64,000 nucleotides of DNA. Origin: Rhynchopus sp. YZ270_cl-10 (Eukaryota; Euglenozoa; Diplonemea; Diplonemida; Diplonemidae). The notes beneath the pieces are model-generated. The model was not told the origin of the DNA and did not search any database. It saw nothing but the letters and a program-made list of their open reading frames with translations. The number at the start of each line of letters is the position of its first letter. Within the stretch, counting starts at the first letter, position 1. Where the stretch lies: NCBI GenBank assembly GCA_964035575.1, contig OZ037844.1, positions 372,001-436,000 of the forward strand, in the 5' to 3' direction. Shown piece by piece: positions 9,790-19,340 of this stretch. Both the position numbers and the translations under genes were made by a program.

Positions 9790-11457
9790 TCATTCTTCTG
9801 CACCGTGCTTGAGGAGAACCTGCTCCACATCTGTATGTTGTTTCTGCCTCGCATAGTGCAACGCAGTGTGGCCCCAAATATCCCCGTGGATCACATCCAC
9901 CTTGTTCAAGCCCACAAGATAGCGCACAGTCTCGGTGTGTCCAACATACGCCGCAACGATAAGACACGTGTACCCATCGTCGTCCACCACACACACATCT
10001 GCACCTGCTTCCACCAACATCTCCACAACGTCGAGTCCCCCACCCTCACAAGCCCAGTGAAGAGGTGTGCTTCCTCTATCATCCTTTGCATCGATGTCTG
10101 CCCCTGCATCAATGAGCAACTTCGACACATCTGAGTGCTTCTTTATCACTGCGTGGTGCAGTGCAGTGTTCCCTCTGCTATTTGACTGATTCACGTCCAC
10201 CTCAGGCATGCACAGAAGAGTACGCACAGTCTCGGTGTGTCCATTGTAAGACGCAAGAATAAGACACGTCTCTCCTTCGTTGTCTGTGACACACACTCCT
10301 GCACCTGCTTTGACCAACACCTTCACAACACGCAGATTCCCAAACTCGCTCGCCGTGAGGAGTAGTGAACGTCCGTTATTGTACGTTACCTCAATGTCTG
10401 CCCCTGCATCAATGAGCACCTCCACCACATCTGCATGGTGTTCATCAGCTGCATGGAGCAACGCAGTGCAGCCGTCATTATCCTTGTGATCCACGTCGAC
10501 CTGCAGCAAACCCACAAGATAGTACACAGTCTCGGTGTGTCCAAAATACGCCGCATCGATAAGACATGTGTACCCGTTGTCGTCCACCACACTCACGTCC
10601 GCACCTGCTTCCACCAACATCTCCACAATGTCGAGTTCCCCACCCTCACAAGCCCAGTGAAGAGGTGTCCTTCCTTTACCAGCTTTTGCATCGATGTCTG
10701 CCCCTGCATCAATGAGCAACTTCGACACGGCTGAGTGCTTCTTCAACACTGCGTGGTGCAATGCGGTGTTGCCACTGATATTTGACCGATTCACGTCCAC
10801 CTCAGGCATGCACAGAAGAGTACGCACCGTCTCGGTGTGTCCAAAATAAGACGCAAGCATAAGACATGTGTCTCCGTAGTTGTCTGTGACACACACTCCT
10901 GCACCTGCTTCAACCAACATCTTCACAATGACGACCTTGCCCGAAATACTCGCCCTGAGCAGAGGCGAACGTCCGCTCTCGTCCTTCACCCCGATGTCTG
11001 CCCCGGCATCAATGAGCACCTGACACACTGCAGGGTCCTTCCACATGGCTGGACAGGGACGAGGTGTGGTACTACCTTCGTTGTCTTCCTCTATCCCGTG
11101 TGGGACAAACGCAACGTTGCTGCAGACAGACTTCCAATGCTGCAAGAGGACCTCCGTGCACGCAGTGTGGTCTGCGTGGATGCACTCACTCAGCAGCATC
11201 CCGAAGCCCATCTGCGTTGTCTCAACATACGGAAGAAGCAGTGCGAGGCATTCATCGTGGTTCCCTCTGCATGCCTCGTGCACGGCATCGAAGGCAACCT
11301 TTTTGCTGTCTGTGTCTGGGCTGAGCTTCTCAAGTCCCGCCCGCACGGCAGTCGTGTCGCCGTTCCTGGCAGCCTCCACCAAGACCGAGTCTGCAGAAGG
11401 CGTTCTTCTCTTTGGTGCCTTCTCGTCAGGTGTGCTGTCTGCGTGTTGCTTCGACAT
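9790..11457 (-). CDS. Ankyrin-repeat protein 2, 555 aa, four triads
   Basis: Closest to ankyrin gene 1, with near-identical N-terminus, flanks and last triad. The linker after VAFVPHG differs completely (IEEDNEGSTTPRP for QEEEEDRP), although the sequence either side is identical. Twelve canonical repeats. The second triad carries an AGKGRTPLHW repeat shared with gene 3, as if that unit had been exchanged. The frame is open throughout and no intron is needed. Confidence 0.85.
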   Translation of the reverse strand: MSKQHADSTPDEKAPKRRTPSADSVLVEAARNGDTTAVRAGLEKLSPDTDSKKVAFDAVHEACRGNHDECLALLLPYVETTQMGFGMLLSECIHADHTACTEVLLQHWKSVCSNVAFVPHGIEEDNEGSTTPRPCPAMWKDPAVCQVLIDAGADIGVKDESGRSPLLRASISGKVVIVKMLVEAGAGVCVTDNYGDTCLMLASYFGHTETVRTLLCMPEVDVNRSNISGNTALHHAVLKKHSAVSKLLIDAGADIDAKAGKGRTPLHWACEGGELDIVEMLVEAGADVSVVDDNGYTCLIDAAYFGHTETVYYLVGLLQVDVDHKDNDGCTALLHAADEHHADVVEVLIDAGADIEVTYNNGRSLLLTASEFGNLRVVKVLVKAGAGVCVTDNEGETCLILASYNGHTETVRTLLCMPEVDVNQSNSRGNTALHHAVIKKHSDVSKLLIDAGADIDAKDDRGSTPLHWACEGGGLDVVEMLVEAGADVCVVDDDGYTCLIVAAYVGHTETVRYLVGLNKVDVIHGDIWGHTALHYARQKQHTDVEQVLLKHGAEE

Positions 11458-12085
11458 GGTTTGTGAAGATGTTGATATTCAATGTTGTGTCTTTTGTGCT
11501 GTTTCTTTTAGTGGAGGTTGTGAGGTGAGTGGTGGGTGTGCCCACGTCAGGGCTGTCCCTTCTGCCTTGGGGGTGACTGTGTAGAAGTGCTCCAAACACT
11601 CCACTCTGGGTGTCAATTGAGGTGTATGGGGAGAGGGAGGGGGAGGAAAAGAGGAAGTGGTTGCTGCTGTCTGTTTTTGCATCGACGTTTGTCTAGGTTT
11701 TGTTTCTGGGTTTTGCTTTTTCTTTGGGGGGGGGGGAGAGCGTCGTCTTCAATCAGACGGAGAAAAAGAAAGAGGAGTTGAAACGTACTCAAACAGCTCG
11801 GTCACGCTCATGCTGGGTTAGGGTGGGACGTTCGAGCGTTCCGTACCGTGAGAGAACGGAGGCGGTTCACAACCGCTGGAAAAGCACGCTACCGCTTTAC
11901 CCCCGCACGATAGTTTCGGGAGTGAGAGAAAGAAAACATTGGTAAAAAGATGAACCTAAGCCTCGCTGGGGGTGTCTGCATGCTCAAGGAGAACCTGCAC
12001 TGCACACCACTGCTTGGTCTGTTCTGCATTCTTTCGTCGATGTTGAAATGCTGCATTCTTTCGTCGATGTTGAAATGCTCCTTCT
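11458..12085. repeat. Ankyrin spacer, copy 3
   Basis: 11458-11900 repeats the spacer of gene 1 (9068-9500) almost base for base, including the T-rich and G-rich tract. Around 11900 about 30 bp present in copy 2 are missing. 11960-12095 holds the ankyrin-tail remnant with an internal duplication of about 30 bp (TTTCGTCGATGTTGAAATGC twice). No gene is seen. Confidence 0.6.
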
Positions 12086-14506
12086 TCACACATCCAGTGA
12101 CGAAGGGGAAAGAAAATAAGTAATTCCTATCAAAAAATAATAATAAAAACGGGATGTGCTGTGAATACGGGGTACCCACGCTCCTGGCACTCCACCCTGT
12201 AGAAATAACCTACAACACGCCCAGCACTCTGCTCTGCTGCAGGTATGCGAAAACGCGGCTTCTGCACCGTGCTTGAGGAGAACCTGCTCCACATCTGCAT
12301 GTTGTTCCTGCCTCGCATGGTGCAACGCAGTGTGGCCCAACAAATCTCTGTGGTTCACATCCACCTCCCGCAAGCCAACGAGATAGCGCACAGTCTCGGC
12401 ATGTCCAAAACTAGCCGCAAGGATGAGACATGTGGACCCGGCGTCGTCCACCACACTCACGTCCGCACCTGCTTTCACCAACATCTTCACAATTTCGAGT
12501 TCCCCAACCTCACAAGCACAGTGAAGAGGTGTGCTCCCTTCGCTATCCTTTGCCTCAACATCTGCCCCTGCATCAATGAGCACCTTCGACACAGCAAAGT
12601 CCTTCTGTGACACTGCGAAGTGCAGTGGAGTGTTGCCCTCAGCATTTGACTGATTTACATCCACCTCAGTCATGCACAGAAGAGTACGCACAGTCTCGGT
12701 GTGTCCAACGTCAACCGCAAGGATAAGACATGTGTACCCATCGTCGTCCACCACACTCACGTCCGCACCTGCTTCCACCAACATCTCCACAATGTCGAGT
12801 TCCCCACCCTCACAAGCCCAGTGAAGAGGTGTGCTTCTTCTGCTAGTCTGTGCCTCAATGTCTGCCCCTGCATCAATGAGCAACTTCGACACAGCTGAGT
12901 ACTTCTGTGACACTGCAAGGTGAAGTGGAGTGAAGCCTTCGGTATTTGAATGATTCACATCCACCTCCCGCAAGCCAACGAGATAGCGCACAGTCTCGGC
13001 ATGTCCAAAACTAGCCGCAACGATAAGACACGTGTACCCGTCGTCATCCACCACACACACGTCCGCACCTGCTTCCACCAACATCTCCACAATGTCGAGT
13101 TCCCCAACCTCACAAGCCCAGTGAAGAGGTGTCCTTCCTTTACCAGCTTTTGCATCGATGTCTGCCCCTGCATCAATGAGCAACTTCGACACGGCTGAGT
13201 GCTTCGGTAACACTGCGTGGTGCAGTGCAGTGTCGCCACTGATATTTGACCGATTCACATCCACCTCAGGCATGCACAGAAGAGTACGCATAGTCTCGGT
13301 GTGTCCCAAAGAAGCCGCAGTGGTAAGACACGTATGTCCCTGACTATCCGTGACACACACGTCCGCACCTGCTTTGACCAACACCTTCACAACCTGGGGA
13401 TTCCCACACTGACTTGCCACGAGGAGTGGCGAACGCCCGTCGTTACCCTTCACCTCAATGTCAGCCCCTGCATCAATGAGCACCTGCATCACATCTGCAT
13501 GATTCAATTCCACAGCGACTTCGAGCACAGCACTGTAACCGTCATCACTCTTATGACTCCCGTGGGCCTGAGACAAACCCACAAGAAAGCGCACAGTCTC
13601 GGTGTGTCCATAGCGTGCCGCAAACATAAGACATGTGTCTCCGAAGTTGCACGTAACACACGCACCTGCACCTGCTGCCACCAAAATTATCACAACTGCG
13701 AGTGCTCCTGAACGGCAAGCCCAGTGCAGAGGCGAACATCCCTGCTCGTCCGTTGTCTCGATGTCTGCACCTGCATCAATGAGCACCTCCACCACATCTG
13801 CATGGTTTCGAAGTACTGCATTGAACAACGCAGACCAATCGTCATCAGCTTTGTGATTCACGTTCACATCTTTCAAGCCGACAAGATAGCGCACAGTCTC
13901 GGTGTGTCCATCTGCCGCAATGGTAAGACATGTGTTTCCCCTGTCGTCTGTGACACACACTCCCGCACCTGCTTCCACCAACATCTTCACGACTGCTAAT
14001 TCTCCTGAATGGCAAGACCAGTGCAGAGGCGAACGTCCCATGTCGTCCTTTGTCTCGATGTCTGACCCTGCATCAATGAGCACCTGACACACTGCAGGGT
14101 CCGCCCACATGGCTGGACAGGGTCGGTCTTCTCCTTCCTCCTGCCCGTATGGGACAAACGCAACGTTGCTGCAGACTGACTTCCAATGCTGCAAGAGGAC
14201 CTCCGTGCACGCAGTGTGGTCTGCGTGGATGCACTCACTCAGCAGCATCCCGAAGCCCATCTGCGTTGTCTCAACATACGGAAGAAGCAGTGCGAGGCAT
14301 TCATCGTGGTTCCCTCTGCATGCCTCGTGCACAGCATCGAAGGCAATCTTTTTGCTGTCTGTGTCTGGGCTGAGCTTCTCAAGTCCCGCCCGCACAGCAG
14401 TCGTGTCGCCGTTCCTGGCAGCCTCCACCAAGACCTCGTCTGCAGAAAGCTTTCTTCTCTTTGGTGCCTTCTCGTCAGGTGTGCTGTCTGCGTGTTGCTT
14501 CGACAT
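12086..14506 (-). CDS. Ankyrin-repeat protein 3, 806 aa, six triads, novel C-terminal tail
   Basis: The longest family member: invariant N-terminus, linker QEEGEDRP, then eighteen canonical repeats (six triads). The usual end HGAEE-stop is replaced after HGAE by about 50 residues (AAFSHTCSRAECWACCRL..., then a Tyr/Phe-rich stretch). The tail is unrelated to ankyrin, is rich in Cys and aromatics, and comes from sequence absent in the other spacers, so a local insertion has extended the frame. Whether the tail is translated or removed by an undetected 3' intron (a CAG lies at the junction) is unclear. The KRRKLSADEVL variant of the N-terminus is shared with genes 5 and 7. Confidence 0.82.
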   Translation of the reverse strand: MSKQHADSTPDEKAPKRRKLSADEVLVEAARNGDTTAVRAGLEKLSPDTDSKKIAFDAVHEACRGNHDECLALLLPYVETTQMGFGMLLSECIHADHTACTEVLLQHWKSVCSNVAFVPYGQEEGEDRPCPAMWADPAVCQVLIDAGSDIETKDDMGRSPLHWSCHSGELAVVKMLVEAGAGVCVTDDRGNTCLTIAADGHTETVRYLVGLKDVNVNHKADDDWSALFNAVLRNHADVVEVLIDAGADIETTDEQGCSPLHWACRSGALAVVIILVAAGAGACVTCNFGDTCLMFAARYGHTETVRFLVGLSQAHGSHKSDDGYSAVLEVAVELNHADVMQVLIDAGADIEVKGNDGRSPLLVASQCGNPQVVKVLVKAGADVCVTDSQGHTCLTTAASLGHTETMRTLLCMPEVDVNRSNISGDTALHHAVLPKHSAVSKLLIDAGADIDAKAGKGRTPLHWACEVGELDIVEMLVEAGADVCVVDDDGYTCLIVAASFGHAETVRYLVGLREVDVNHSNTEGFTPLHLAVSQKYSAVSKLLIDAGADIEAQTSRRSTPLHWACEGGELDIVEMLVEAGADVSVVDDDGYTCLILAVDVGHTETVRTLLCMTEVDVNQSNAEGNTPLHFAVSQKDFAVSKVLIDAGADVEAKDSEGSTPLHCACEVGELEIVKMLVKAGADVSVVDDAGSTCLILAASFGHAETVRYLVGLREVDVNHRDLLGHTALHHARQEQHADVEQVLLKHGAEAAFSHTCSRAECWACCRLFLQGGVPGAWVPRIHSTSRFYYYFLIGITYFLSPSSLDV

Positions 14507-14690
14507 GGTTTGTGAAGATGTTGATATTCAATGTTGTGTCTTTTATGCTGTTTCTTTTTGTGGAGGTTGTGAGGTGAGTGGTGGGTGTCCCTGAACTGCC
14601 TCCCGCCCCTGACAAGCACAGCCACAGTGGAAACGGGTGGTGTGGAAGTCTCCCTCCTGAGGGTGGTGGGAATCTATCTGCACTTACCCC
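14507..14690 (-). promoter_or_regulatory. Conserved 5' flank of ankyrin genes (probable promoter/5' UTR)
   Basis: About 180 bp upstream of the ATG recur at gene 4 (29194-29380) and gene 9 (53449-53640), and in part at genes 6-8. On the minus strand it contains a CATAAAAGACAC TATA-like box about 50 nt before the ATG and pyrimidine-rich CCACCACTCACCTCACAACC. Conservation of non-coding sequence through the family suggests either shared control or recent duplication; these cannot be separated here. Confidence 0.45.
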
Positions 14691-14945
14691 CAAACGACGG
14701 AGTGTAGTATGGGTTACCATGTGTCCATTCTAAATGCGTCCGTTCGCGCTCCCCAAGCCTACACCACGCTTTGCCTCGAGCAGATCCCCCTCAGTGAACT
14801 CTGTACTCTGTGACCCCCTTCGCAATCGTCCGCTTCATTGTTCTGTATGGTGTCTGCATGCTCAAGGAGAACCTGCACTGCACACCACTGCTTGGTCTGT
14901 TCCGCATTCTTTCGTCGATGCTGAAATGCTCCTTCTTCACACATC
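14690..14945 (-). pseudogene. Chimeric gene fragment: exon-1 piece of the 157-aa gene joined to an ankyrin tail
   Basis: 14690-14845 repeats exon 1 of the gene at 6335-6856 from its ATG to the YYTPSFGG codons, with small indels that break the frame. It joins at about 14847 directly to the ankyrin 3'-flank remnant (14850-14945). The same junction in a shorter form occurs at 29465-29585. It is not expected to encode a protein. Confidence 0.7.
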
Positions 14946-15300
14946 AGTGACGAAGATTTATTTGTCCCTTTGTCAAAATGTCTTTGTTTTTCTCTTTGTC
15001 TATTTTTCCTGCATTTCTTATTCTCTTCTTTGTACTTTCTTTTGTTTTGGTTGTTGTTAGATACGCTCAATCGCCTATCGAGTTCTGTGAATAGCACGGA
15101 ACTCCTTTTCATGTGTATCCATGGAAAGACAGTATCATATGTGATACCGGAAAATTTTGAAAAAGGGTGTCATTGAGAAAAGCAAAGTGAAGTTGATAGT
15201 GCAAACGCCTCGGGGACACAGGCACTGACACTCCGCGGGTTATCGAACCCCGGAGTGTTGCGCTTGGGAAACAAACAACGGACGGGCTGTATATTTTCAT
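14946..15300. other. Intergenic sequence with two hairpins
   Basis: T-rich and without genes. 15198-15226 has the AGTGCAAACGCCTC...GGCACT motif also seen at 1384-1420. 15228-15258 is a strong hairpin with arms ACACTCCG and CGGAGTGT enclosing GGGTT/GAACCC. It superficially resembles a tRNA T-arm but no cloverleaf can be built. Confidence 0.5.
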
Positions 15301-15410
15301 CATATGGGTGAATTTTTTTTGCCCCCCCACGTTTCAAACCGCGAAACATTTTTTTTTGGCAAAGACAATTTTCAGCTGAAAAAAAAAAAAATTTTTTTTT
15401 CCCCCTGACA
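15301..15410 (+). repeat. Left terminal inverted repeat of the 12-kb block
   Basis: The inverted partner is 27131-27239. It starts CATATGGGTG and continues through CCGCGAAACATTTTTTTTTG to a poly-A/poly-T palindrome and CCCCCTGACAG. Confidence 0.7.
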
Positions 15411-15412
15411 GG

Positions 15413-16462
15413 GCCTGTGCTCGAAAAAAAAAATTTTTTTTTTCTGTGGGTGAAAAAGACATGTCGAAAAAAATAAAATAAAAATATAGTCGCCCCGGCG
15501 GGCCCTCGCCCCATTTTTGATATGATAATGATCTGAACCAATGATTTCTTTACTTTAGTTTTTCTGCAAGTGCGGCTGTTGTGACCCTTCTTGTCACACT
15601 TACTACATGCTGTGCGCTGTGCGATTTTATTGACTTAAATTTTTTCAAAATATGAACCCATACTCGTAAACAAGGGTCATTTTCAGGTTTGAAAACCCAA
15701 CTTCAGATGAAATTGTGGTGTTTTGAGTGGGAACACAGTAGCGCCGCAGGCGCACGGTACCCAACTTTTGTCTTTTTTCTTTTTCCCTTTTCTCTGCTTT
15801 CTTTTGATTGCGCGAGCCGATTGCTCTCCACGGTGGGGTCATATGTGTGTGCAAAAACACTCTGAAGTACCCTTACTGTGAAATATGAGATTCTCTGGTT
15901 TTAGTAAGGAAAAACGTACCGAGCAAAATCGTCAAAAATCTACGGTAGTCGGGGTGCGGGATTCGTGACCCAAAACATCGGTTTTTGGCATTTCTGAATC
16001 TTTTCCAGAAAGCGGTGGGGTCATTTCGAAAAAATGGACAAAATTTTAGTGACTTAAATTTTCACAAAATATGAACCCATACTCTTACTGGGGGGGGCCG
16101 AATAGTAGATCCCCCCTTTGAATAGTAGATCCCCCCCTAAATTTTAGACTCCAATTTTTTTGACCCTATTTTAGGTGCTCGAAAGTGGAGTCTGACCCCC
16201 ATGTCCAGGTCACAAAAATGCCCGATGAGTCCAATAAAGCAACAGATTTCATGTTTTGAGTAGTTGTGGTAATATGTGGAAAAAAAATTATACAGGGGGG
16301 ATCTACTATTTAGGGGGGATCCACTATTCGCCCCCCCCCCAGTAAACAAGGGTAAAAAAAAAAAAAAAAAAACAAAAAATCAGGATCATATGTCATATCT
16401 CGTATGAGCACCCCTGCTTTTTCACCCACAGAAAAAAAAAATTTTTTTTTTCGAGCACAGGC
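15413..16462. mobile_element. Nested 1,050-bp element with about 45-bp terminal inverted repeats
   Basis: It begins GCCTGTGCTCG-A(10)-T(10)-CTGTGGGTGAAAAA and ends with the exact inverse. It is flanked by CCTGACAGG on the left (15404-15412) and CCTGTCAGG on the right (16463-16471), a 9-bp target duplication with one change. The uninterrupted site is visible at the other end of the 12-kb block (27122-27140). It has no coding capacity. It contains a further nested element at 16085-16345. Confidence 0.7.
16085..16345. mobile_element. MITE-like element, TTACTGGGGGGGG termini, 261 bp
   Basis: The ends are TTACTGGGGGGGG and CCCCCCCCCAGTAA. Just inside are inverted copies of GAATAGTAGATCCCCCC, duplicated at the left end. 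An empty site is visible 430 bp away: 15628-15690 reads ...AACCCATACTCGTAAACAAGGGT without the insertion, while 16042-16360 is the same sequence split by it. Confidence 0.7.
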
Positions 16463-16687
16463 CCTGTCAGGGCAGGGCTATCGGTAAGAGATATGAAATA
16501 TGATCGCCTTTTTAAAAAAAAAATTTTTTTTTTTTTTTGGGCAAATTGACAGGCCTTTTGCTAACCATCATGCCATCATGCCACGTTTTTGGGCGTTTTT
16601 TATTTTTTTTTCCATCATGCCACCATCATGCCACGGGGGGTGGTGGGGCAAGGCTTTCGCTATCCATCACCTGGGGATTTCCCCCCA

Positions 16688-16782
16688 GATGGCATGATGG
16701 CATGATGGCATGATGGCATGATGGCATGATGGCATGATGGCATGATGGCATGATGGCATGATGGCATGATGGCATGATGGCA
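16688..16782. repeat. (ATGGCATG)n tandem array, about 12 copies
   Basis: A perfect 8-bp repeat with a CATG palindrome in each unit. Isolated single units (CATCATGCCA) are scattered nearby at 16568-16634 and 17230-17240, suggesting the seed from which it grew. Confidence 0.9.
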
Positions 16783-17145
16783 CCTTAAAATTTTTCTGCT
16801 CGCTGCGCTCGCGGAGGTATACCTCAAAAAAATTTCCGCTCGCTTCGCTCGCGCTGTACGCCATTTTCTTCCTGCCTACGGTGCCATTTTACAATGTCTA
16901 GGGGGATTCACTGCATTTTACAGCCAAAAATGAAATTTGACCCAAGCTGCAAAAGTTTGACCATTTTTAGTTCAAAGTGACCCAGCCGTTGCAACAGCCC
17001 CTGCTTCTGGAAGACGTATTGATTTTGTACGGTTAGTGTACGTAAGGCGCAAGACCAAGCGCCGTTAATAAAGGATTAGATTCCGTTTTTTTGTTATCTC
17101 GCAAAGCTGACCCTTCGCCTCTCCACCCTGTGGCTGGCAGGGAGG

Positions 17146-17162
17146 CGCGCGCGAAGCGCGCG
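17146..17162. repeat. GAA-triloop palindrome
   Basis: CGCGCGC-GAA-GCGCGCG, a perfect hairpin with the very stable GCGAAGC centre. Similar hairpins are at 23244-23288, 23302-23324, 26667-26679 and, as TTC, at 57663-57687. Confidence 0.8.
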
Positions 17163-17285
17163 ACGACCGCTTTCACCAGGTGGGAAAGCTCGGAATGTAC
17201 TTTTTTTCCAGGAAATTATTTTTTTTTGACCATCATGCCATTCAGGGGGAAAATCCCAAAGTTAGCAAAAGGCCTGGGCAAATTG

Positions 17286-17645
17286 CGATAACACGTATAC
17301 TTTTTGTTTCCATTTGCGATAACACGTACGCAAAAAGTATACGTGTTATCGCGAAAAAGTGTACGTGTTATCGCGAAAAGTGGTCAAAAAAGTATACGTG
17401 TTATCGCGAACAAAAATGTACGTGTTTCCTTCTTCTAAGGTGCTCGCTCTCCATACCTAGACCCTCGAATTTTTTTTTTTGGGCCCCAAAAATGGCTAAT
17501 TTCGACGATTTGAGGCCATTCAAAGCAAAATTTGGCACTTTTGAGCATCTGTGGGGGTCTAGAACGCGGTTGCGAGCACCCCGTTTTTTAGCGAAATATG
17601 TACGTGTTATCGCGAAAAGTGTTCAAAAAAATGTACGTGTGACAT
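17286..17645. repeat. TACGTGTTATCGCG palindromic cluster, left of the GGTACC array
   Basis: GCGATAACACGTATAC and its inverse alternate several times at 17286-17420 and again at 17597-17640, forming long potential cruciforms. The same unit reappears at 18466-18580, directly after the GGTACCTG array. Confidence 0.75.
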
Positions 17646-18276
17646 TCAGAAGACAGGGTCTGGTGGTAAATTTTGCGTATCCCTCTGTGTGGGTCACTCA
17701 CACTTGCGGTCATGTGCCACTGCGTGGGTCTGGGAACCAGACTTACGTACTTAAGGTGCACGAAGACAGGGTCTGGTGGTAAATTTTGCGTAGTACTGCG
17801 ACGTGGTACTGCGTGGGTCTGGGAATATGGGTACCTGGGTACAGGATATTTGTTGTCAAAGACATCTTCCACCATGCATTGAGGAGGGTAAGACAGTGGT
17901 CGCAGTTTGTACTTGATAGCATTACAACATTTAACTTCTCCACGGGGGTCTTGGGCCGTTCATTCGGTTATACCTTGACTAGCGGAAGAGGCCTTTTTGG
18001 TCTCTAGAATATCCGGTATTCCCGAACGGAGGCACACTTTGTGTGTTACTACGACCTGGCAACTTCCAGCAGTAGGTTAAGTAATCTTTCTTGTAAATTG
18101 TTGGATCATTATCTCCTCAGTGCATGAATGCCCCACGTGACTGGACACTTTTGTGTTTGTCATGTGGAGCTGTGGTTGCTCTTTCACGACTTTTATCCTT
18201 GTACACAGTGTACCCAGTACCCAGTGCCCTGTCACGACTTTTTCCGTGACAAAAAGTTTGGTTTCCTTGACAAACC

Positions 18277-18464
18277 AGGTACCCAGGTACCTGGGTACCT
18301 GGGTACCTGGGTACCTGGGTACCTGGGTACCTGGGTACCTGGGTACCTGGGTACCTGGGTACCTGGGTACCTGGGTACCTGGGTACCTGGGTACCTGGGT
18401 ACCTGGGTACCTGGGTACCTGGGTACCTGGGTACCTGGGTACCTGTGTACCTGGGTACCTGGGA
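18277..18464. repeat. (GGTACCTG)n array, about 23 copies
   Basis: An 8-bp unit containing the GGTACC palindrome, with one base change near the right end (CTGTGTAC). Flanked on the left by degenerate GTACCCAGTACCCAGTG words that resemble the units of the arrays at 20588-21872. Confidence 0.9.
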
Positions 18465-18465
18465 A

Positions 18466-18580
18466 AACACGTACGTTTTTGTTCGCGAAAACACGTACAC
18501 TTTTTCGCGATAACACGTATACTTTTTGTGTACGTGTTATCGCAAATCGAAAAAAAAAGTATACGTGTTATCGCAATTTA
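18466..18580. repeat. TACGTGTTATCGCG palindromic cluster, right copy
   Basis: Inverted units of the same motif as 17286-17645, including GCGATAACACGTATACTTTT facing AAAAGTATACGTGTTATCGC. The unit encloses the tandem array on both sides. Confidence 0.7.
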
Positions 18581-18894
18581 CCCTTTTTTTTTTTTTTTTA
18601 CCAGGCCAAATCAGGGCTATTTCTAAAAACCTGTCCCTGTCCCTGATTTTTGGAAAATGAAAGTTGCCAAAAAATTTGCACGTACTACAGTACTTACAGA
18701 GAGGGGGGTGGGCTTTCTGCTTGAAGAAAGTTGCCGATTTTTTTTGTGTTGGAAAGTTTTCTTCCAGATTGTGCAAGACACGGGGTTTTTGATATTTTCT
18801 GAAAAAACAGAGAGGGCGCACCAGGCCGCATGCCGGAGGTGCTATGATGGGGTTTCTTAGAAAACTTGTTCTCTACACTAACATCACACTGGTA

Positions 18895-19340
18895 CCGTAC
18901 TCATTTTAACAAAAACCAAGAACTTGCCCAATTCTGCAAATTGACCCCACCACAGAACGGACGGATTCCGGAAATGCAAATGCCGGTGTTTTCGCGCATT
19001 TTCATGTTTCAGCATCTGGGAGAGAAAATCTGGGTTGTGGGATTTACCTTGGCCCCTTTACCTTACACTCATTTTGACCAAAACCAAGAACTTGGCCATT
19101 TCTGCAAATTGACCCCACCACAGTGCGGACAGATTCCGGAAATGCCAATCGCAGTATGTTTTGGGGCTGAAAAAATTTCAGGGGAAATTTTTTTTGAGCA
19201 GCATTTTTTGGCCGAAAATGGGCCCCACGTATAAGCAACCGGGCTCATATTTTCAAAAAATTTAAGTGGTCAAAAAATTGTCCAATTTTCGAGATTGACC
19301 CCACCACTGCACGGGTGAATCCCAAAAATGCAAATAAGGA
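18895..19340 (+). repeat. Dispersed repeat family, three tandem-like copies
   Basis: Units at about 18897-18985, 19064-19152 and 19258-19338 share ACTCATTTT-ACMAAAACCAAGAACTTG, CAAATTGACCCCACCAC and ATTCCGGAAATGC. Other copies are at 23525-23570 and, inverted, at 36566-36606 and 49087-49203. There is no coding capacity; the family is not recognised. Confidence 0.65.

Noticed and set aside
15228-15258. T-arm-like hairpin (GGGTT...GAACCC) as part of a tRNA gene
   Set aside because: No acceptor, D or anticodon arms can be placed on either strand.
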